From NCBI GenBank assembly GCA_015228995.1, contig JADGCM010000022.1, forward strand, positions 1 to 17,015: a stretch of DNA of 17,015 bases. The letters run 5' to 3'. The position numbers and the translations under genes were made by a program. Every line of letters begins with the position of its first letter. Position 1 is the first letter of the stretch. Origin of the DNA: Magnetococcales bacterium (lineage in GTDB: Bacteria > Pseudomonadota > Magnetococcia > Magnetococcales > JADGCH01). The notes below the pieces were generated by a model. It was not told the origin of the DNA, made no database searches, and saw only the letters and a list, made by a program, of their open reading frames with translations. Positions 15,347-17,015 of the stretch are shown piece after piece.

Positions 15347-15375
15347 CTTATACCGACTACCCTATTTTATGTCAA
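15347..15375 (-). promoter_or_regulatory. Near-consensus sigma-70 promoter of the HU gene
   Basis: On the minus strand, TTGACA at 15370-15375 (perfect -35) and TATAAG at 15347-15352 (-10, five of six) are separated by 17 bases, the ideal spacing. The expected start of transcription is near 15340, leaving a leader of about 80 bases before the TTG start. It sits between lon and the HU gene, so the HU gene and probably tRNA-Val can be expressed independently of lon. Confidence 0.75.
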
Positions 15376-15399
15376 GCATTTTATGATTGGACGCAGCAA

Positions 15400-17015
15400 T
15401 TAATGTGTTACCGGGTGCGTGTGCGGTGGGGTAACCTCATCTTCCTCGCTAAAATCATCTGTAACAGAGGCTTGATCTTGTGCTACATTCCAACTACTGG
15501 GCCGTGGCTTCTCTACCAAGGCCAGCTCTAATACTTGGTCCATGTGGCGAACCGGATGAATATGCAAATCACGCCGGATCAACGCCGGCAGCTCTTTGAT
15601 GTCTTTGCTATTCTCCTCCGGGATAATAACATGGCGGATGCCGGCTCGGTGAGCAGCCAGTAGTTTTTCCTTCAAGCCACCGATAATGAGCACGCGGCCG
15701 CGTAAGGTAATTTCCCCGGTCATGGCCACATCGCGACGAATAGGTGTGCCAGTAACAACGCTGACGATGGCACTGCAAAGGGCAATACCTGCCGACGGAC
15801 CATCCTTGGGCGTCGCTCCCTCCGGAACGTGAATATGCATATCGCGCTTCTGGAAAAAGTCCGCCGGGGAGAGAATCCATTCTCGGGCACGCATGCGTGC
15901 ATAAGTCATGGCGGCCTGAGCCGATTCCTGCATCACGTCCCCTAACTTACCGGTGATCGTCAGACGCCCCTTACCATCTAACAGAGTGGCTTCGATCGAC
16001 AGCAACTCGCCGCCAACGCTGGTCCAGGCCAGACCGGTGGCTACCCCAACCAAATTTTCCTCTTCTGCGAGGCCAAAACGAAATTGACGCACCCCAAGGT
16101 ATTTGACGAGATTGTTAGTGGTGATGGCCACGCTGCCATTCTGTTGCTTATTGGTCAGCAACGATCTTGTGCTTTTTCGAGCCAGCGTTGCTATTTCTCG
16201 TTCTAGACTGCGCACGCCCGCCTCACGGGTATAATAGCGGATAATATCGGTAACGGCCGCATTGGAGATTGAGAACTCCGCCGGTTGTAACCCATGGGCC
16301 TCCATCTGCTTGGGCACGAGATATTTCCTGGCAATATGCATCTTTTCATCTTCGGTGTAGCCAGCGATACGAATCACTTCCATGCGATCCAGCAGTGGCT
16401 TCGGAATATTAAGGCTGTTGGCCGTGGTGATGAACATCACCCCAGATAGATCGTAATCAACCTCCATATAATGATCAGTGAAGGTATTATTCTGTTCCGG
16501 ATCCAGCACCTCTAACAGAGCCGAAGAGGGATCGCCACGGTGGTCTGAACCCACCTTATCGATCTCATCCAGCAGAAACAGCGGATTACTGCTGCCGGCT
16601 TTTTTCATCGACTGAATAATTTTTCCCGGCATTGAGCCAATATAGGTACGGCGATGGCCACGAATTTCCGCTTCGTCGCGGATTCCCCCCAGAGAGATCC
16701 GCACATAACGCCGTCCGGCAGCGCGGGCAATTGATTTGGCCAACGAGGTCTTGCCGACACCAGGGGGGCCCACTAGGCAGAGAATCGGGCCTTTCATCTT
16801 GGCTACTTTTTGCTGTACCGCCAAATGCTCTAAGATACGCTCCTTGACCTTCTCCAGACCGTAGTGATCTTCCTCTAGTATTTCTTCTGCCCGACGCAAA
16901 TCGTGCTCCAGTTGCGTCACGACGCTCCATGGCAGACTGACCAACCAGTCAATGTAATTGCGCACCACCGTCGCTTCTGCCGACATGGGTGCCATCTGAC
17001 GCATTTTTTTCAGCT
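15400..17015 (-). CDS. lon: Lon ATP-dependent protease, C-terminal part (5' end outside window)
   Basis: The reading frame runs from the window edge to a TAA at 15400-15402, and the visible part is the AAA+ and protease regions of Lon; the substrate-binding N-terminal domain is missing because of the window edge. Starting at the internal KKMRQMAPMSAEATVVRNYIDW motif, the order is Walker A (GPPGVGKTS), Walker B (LFLLDEIDK), the sensor region ITTANSLNIPKPLLDRMEVI, then the protease domain with catalytic Ser in PKDGPSAG (codon at 15793-15795) and Lys in GGLKEKLLAAHRAGI. Lon degrades misfolded and regulatory proteins in the cytoplasm. About 40 extra residues after the usual end (LVEKPRPSSWNV...) are acidic then His-rich and not family-typical. 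The downstream HU gene is the usual neighbour. Confidence 0.96.
   Translation of the reverse strand, partial: LKKMRQMAPMSAEATVVRNYIDWLVSLPWSVVTQLEHDLRRAEEILEEDHYGLEKVKERILEHLAVQQKVAKMKGPILCLVGPPGVGKTSLAKSIARAAGRRYVRISLGGIRDEAEIRGHRRTYIGSMPGKIIQSMKKAGSSNPLFLLDEIDKVGSDHRGDPSSALLEVLDPEQNNTFTDHYMEVDYDLSGVMFITTANSLNIPKPLLDRMEVIRIAGYTEDEKMHIARKYLVPKQMEAHGLQPAEFSISNAAVTDIIRYYTREAGVRSLEREIATLARKSTRSLLTNKQQNGSVAITTNNLVKYLGVRQFRFGLAEEENLVGVATGLAWTSVGGELLSIEATLLDGKGRLTITGKLGDVMQESAQAAMTYARMRAREWILSPADFFQKRDMHIHVPEGATPKDGPSAGIALCSAIVSVVTGTPIRRDVAMTGEITLRGRVLIIGGLKEKLLAAHRAGIRHVIIPEENSKDIKELPALIRRDLHIHPVRHMDQVLELALVEKPRPSSWNVAQDQASVTDDFSEEDEVTPPHTHPVTH

Noticed and set aside
1..17015. CRISPR arrays, insertion sequences, integrase or attachment sites, including a possible insertion at tRNA-Val
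   Set aside because: No regularly spaced repeats, transposase or integrase motifs were seen, and no second partial copy of the tRNA 3' end was found by eye next to the cluster.

Overview
The window looks like a bacterial chromosome from a proteobacterium. UbiV and UbiK (ubiquinone synthesis) are proteobacterial. A lon - HU - tRNA-Val order, and a DUF3035-like lipoprotein next to an M16 peptidase, recall alphaproteobacteria or the deep-branching Magnetococcia. This placement is an inference from gene content and cannot be proved here. Base composition and codon use look even across the window, with no insertion sequence, CRISPR array or integrase.

Layout. Bases 1-14705 carry a dense run of plus-strand genes, mostly overlapping or a few bases apart: the end of a CHAT-domain protease-like protein; ubiV; ubiK; an aldehyde dehydrogenase; a fusion of a restriction-enzyme-like N-terminal domain to an SUMF1/FGE-sulfatase domain; an NdvB-like GH17-GT2 membrane glucan synthase; a small DUF3035-like lipoprotein; an exported M16 zinc peptidase; a ZorA-like MotA/ExbB-family channel with a long cytoplasmic tail; a CYTH-CHAD protein; an HDOD protein; and a ZorB-like MotB/OmpA protein. 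Bases 14759-17015 are on the minus strand: tRNA-Val(UAC), an HU protein with an Ala/Pro/Lys tail and its own near-consensus promoter, and the C-terminal two thirds of the Lon protease, cut by the window edge.

How the genes may work together. UbiV and UbiK serve ubiquinone synthesis (O2-independent hydroxylation and the aerobic Ubi complex, respectively) and overlap by 14 bases. The lipoprotein, M16 peptidase and NdvB-like protein act at the envelope. The most notable part is 9239-14705, a proton-driven motor pair of the ZorA/ZorB type whose two subunits are separated by a CYTH-CHAD gene and an HDOD gene. Known Zorya systems have zorA and zorB adjacent and add ZorC/D, ZorE or ZorF/G; none of those is seen here. 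This could be an undescribed Zorya-like defence system or a motor with another role, perhaps reading polyphosphate or nucleotide signals. The start codons overlap in a chain from the M16 peptidase to zorA, and from CYTH-CHAD through HDOD to zorB, which supports one coordinated unit.
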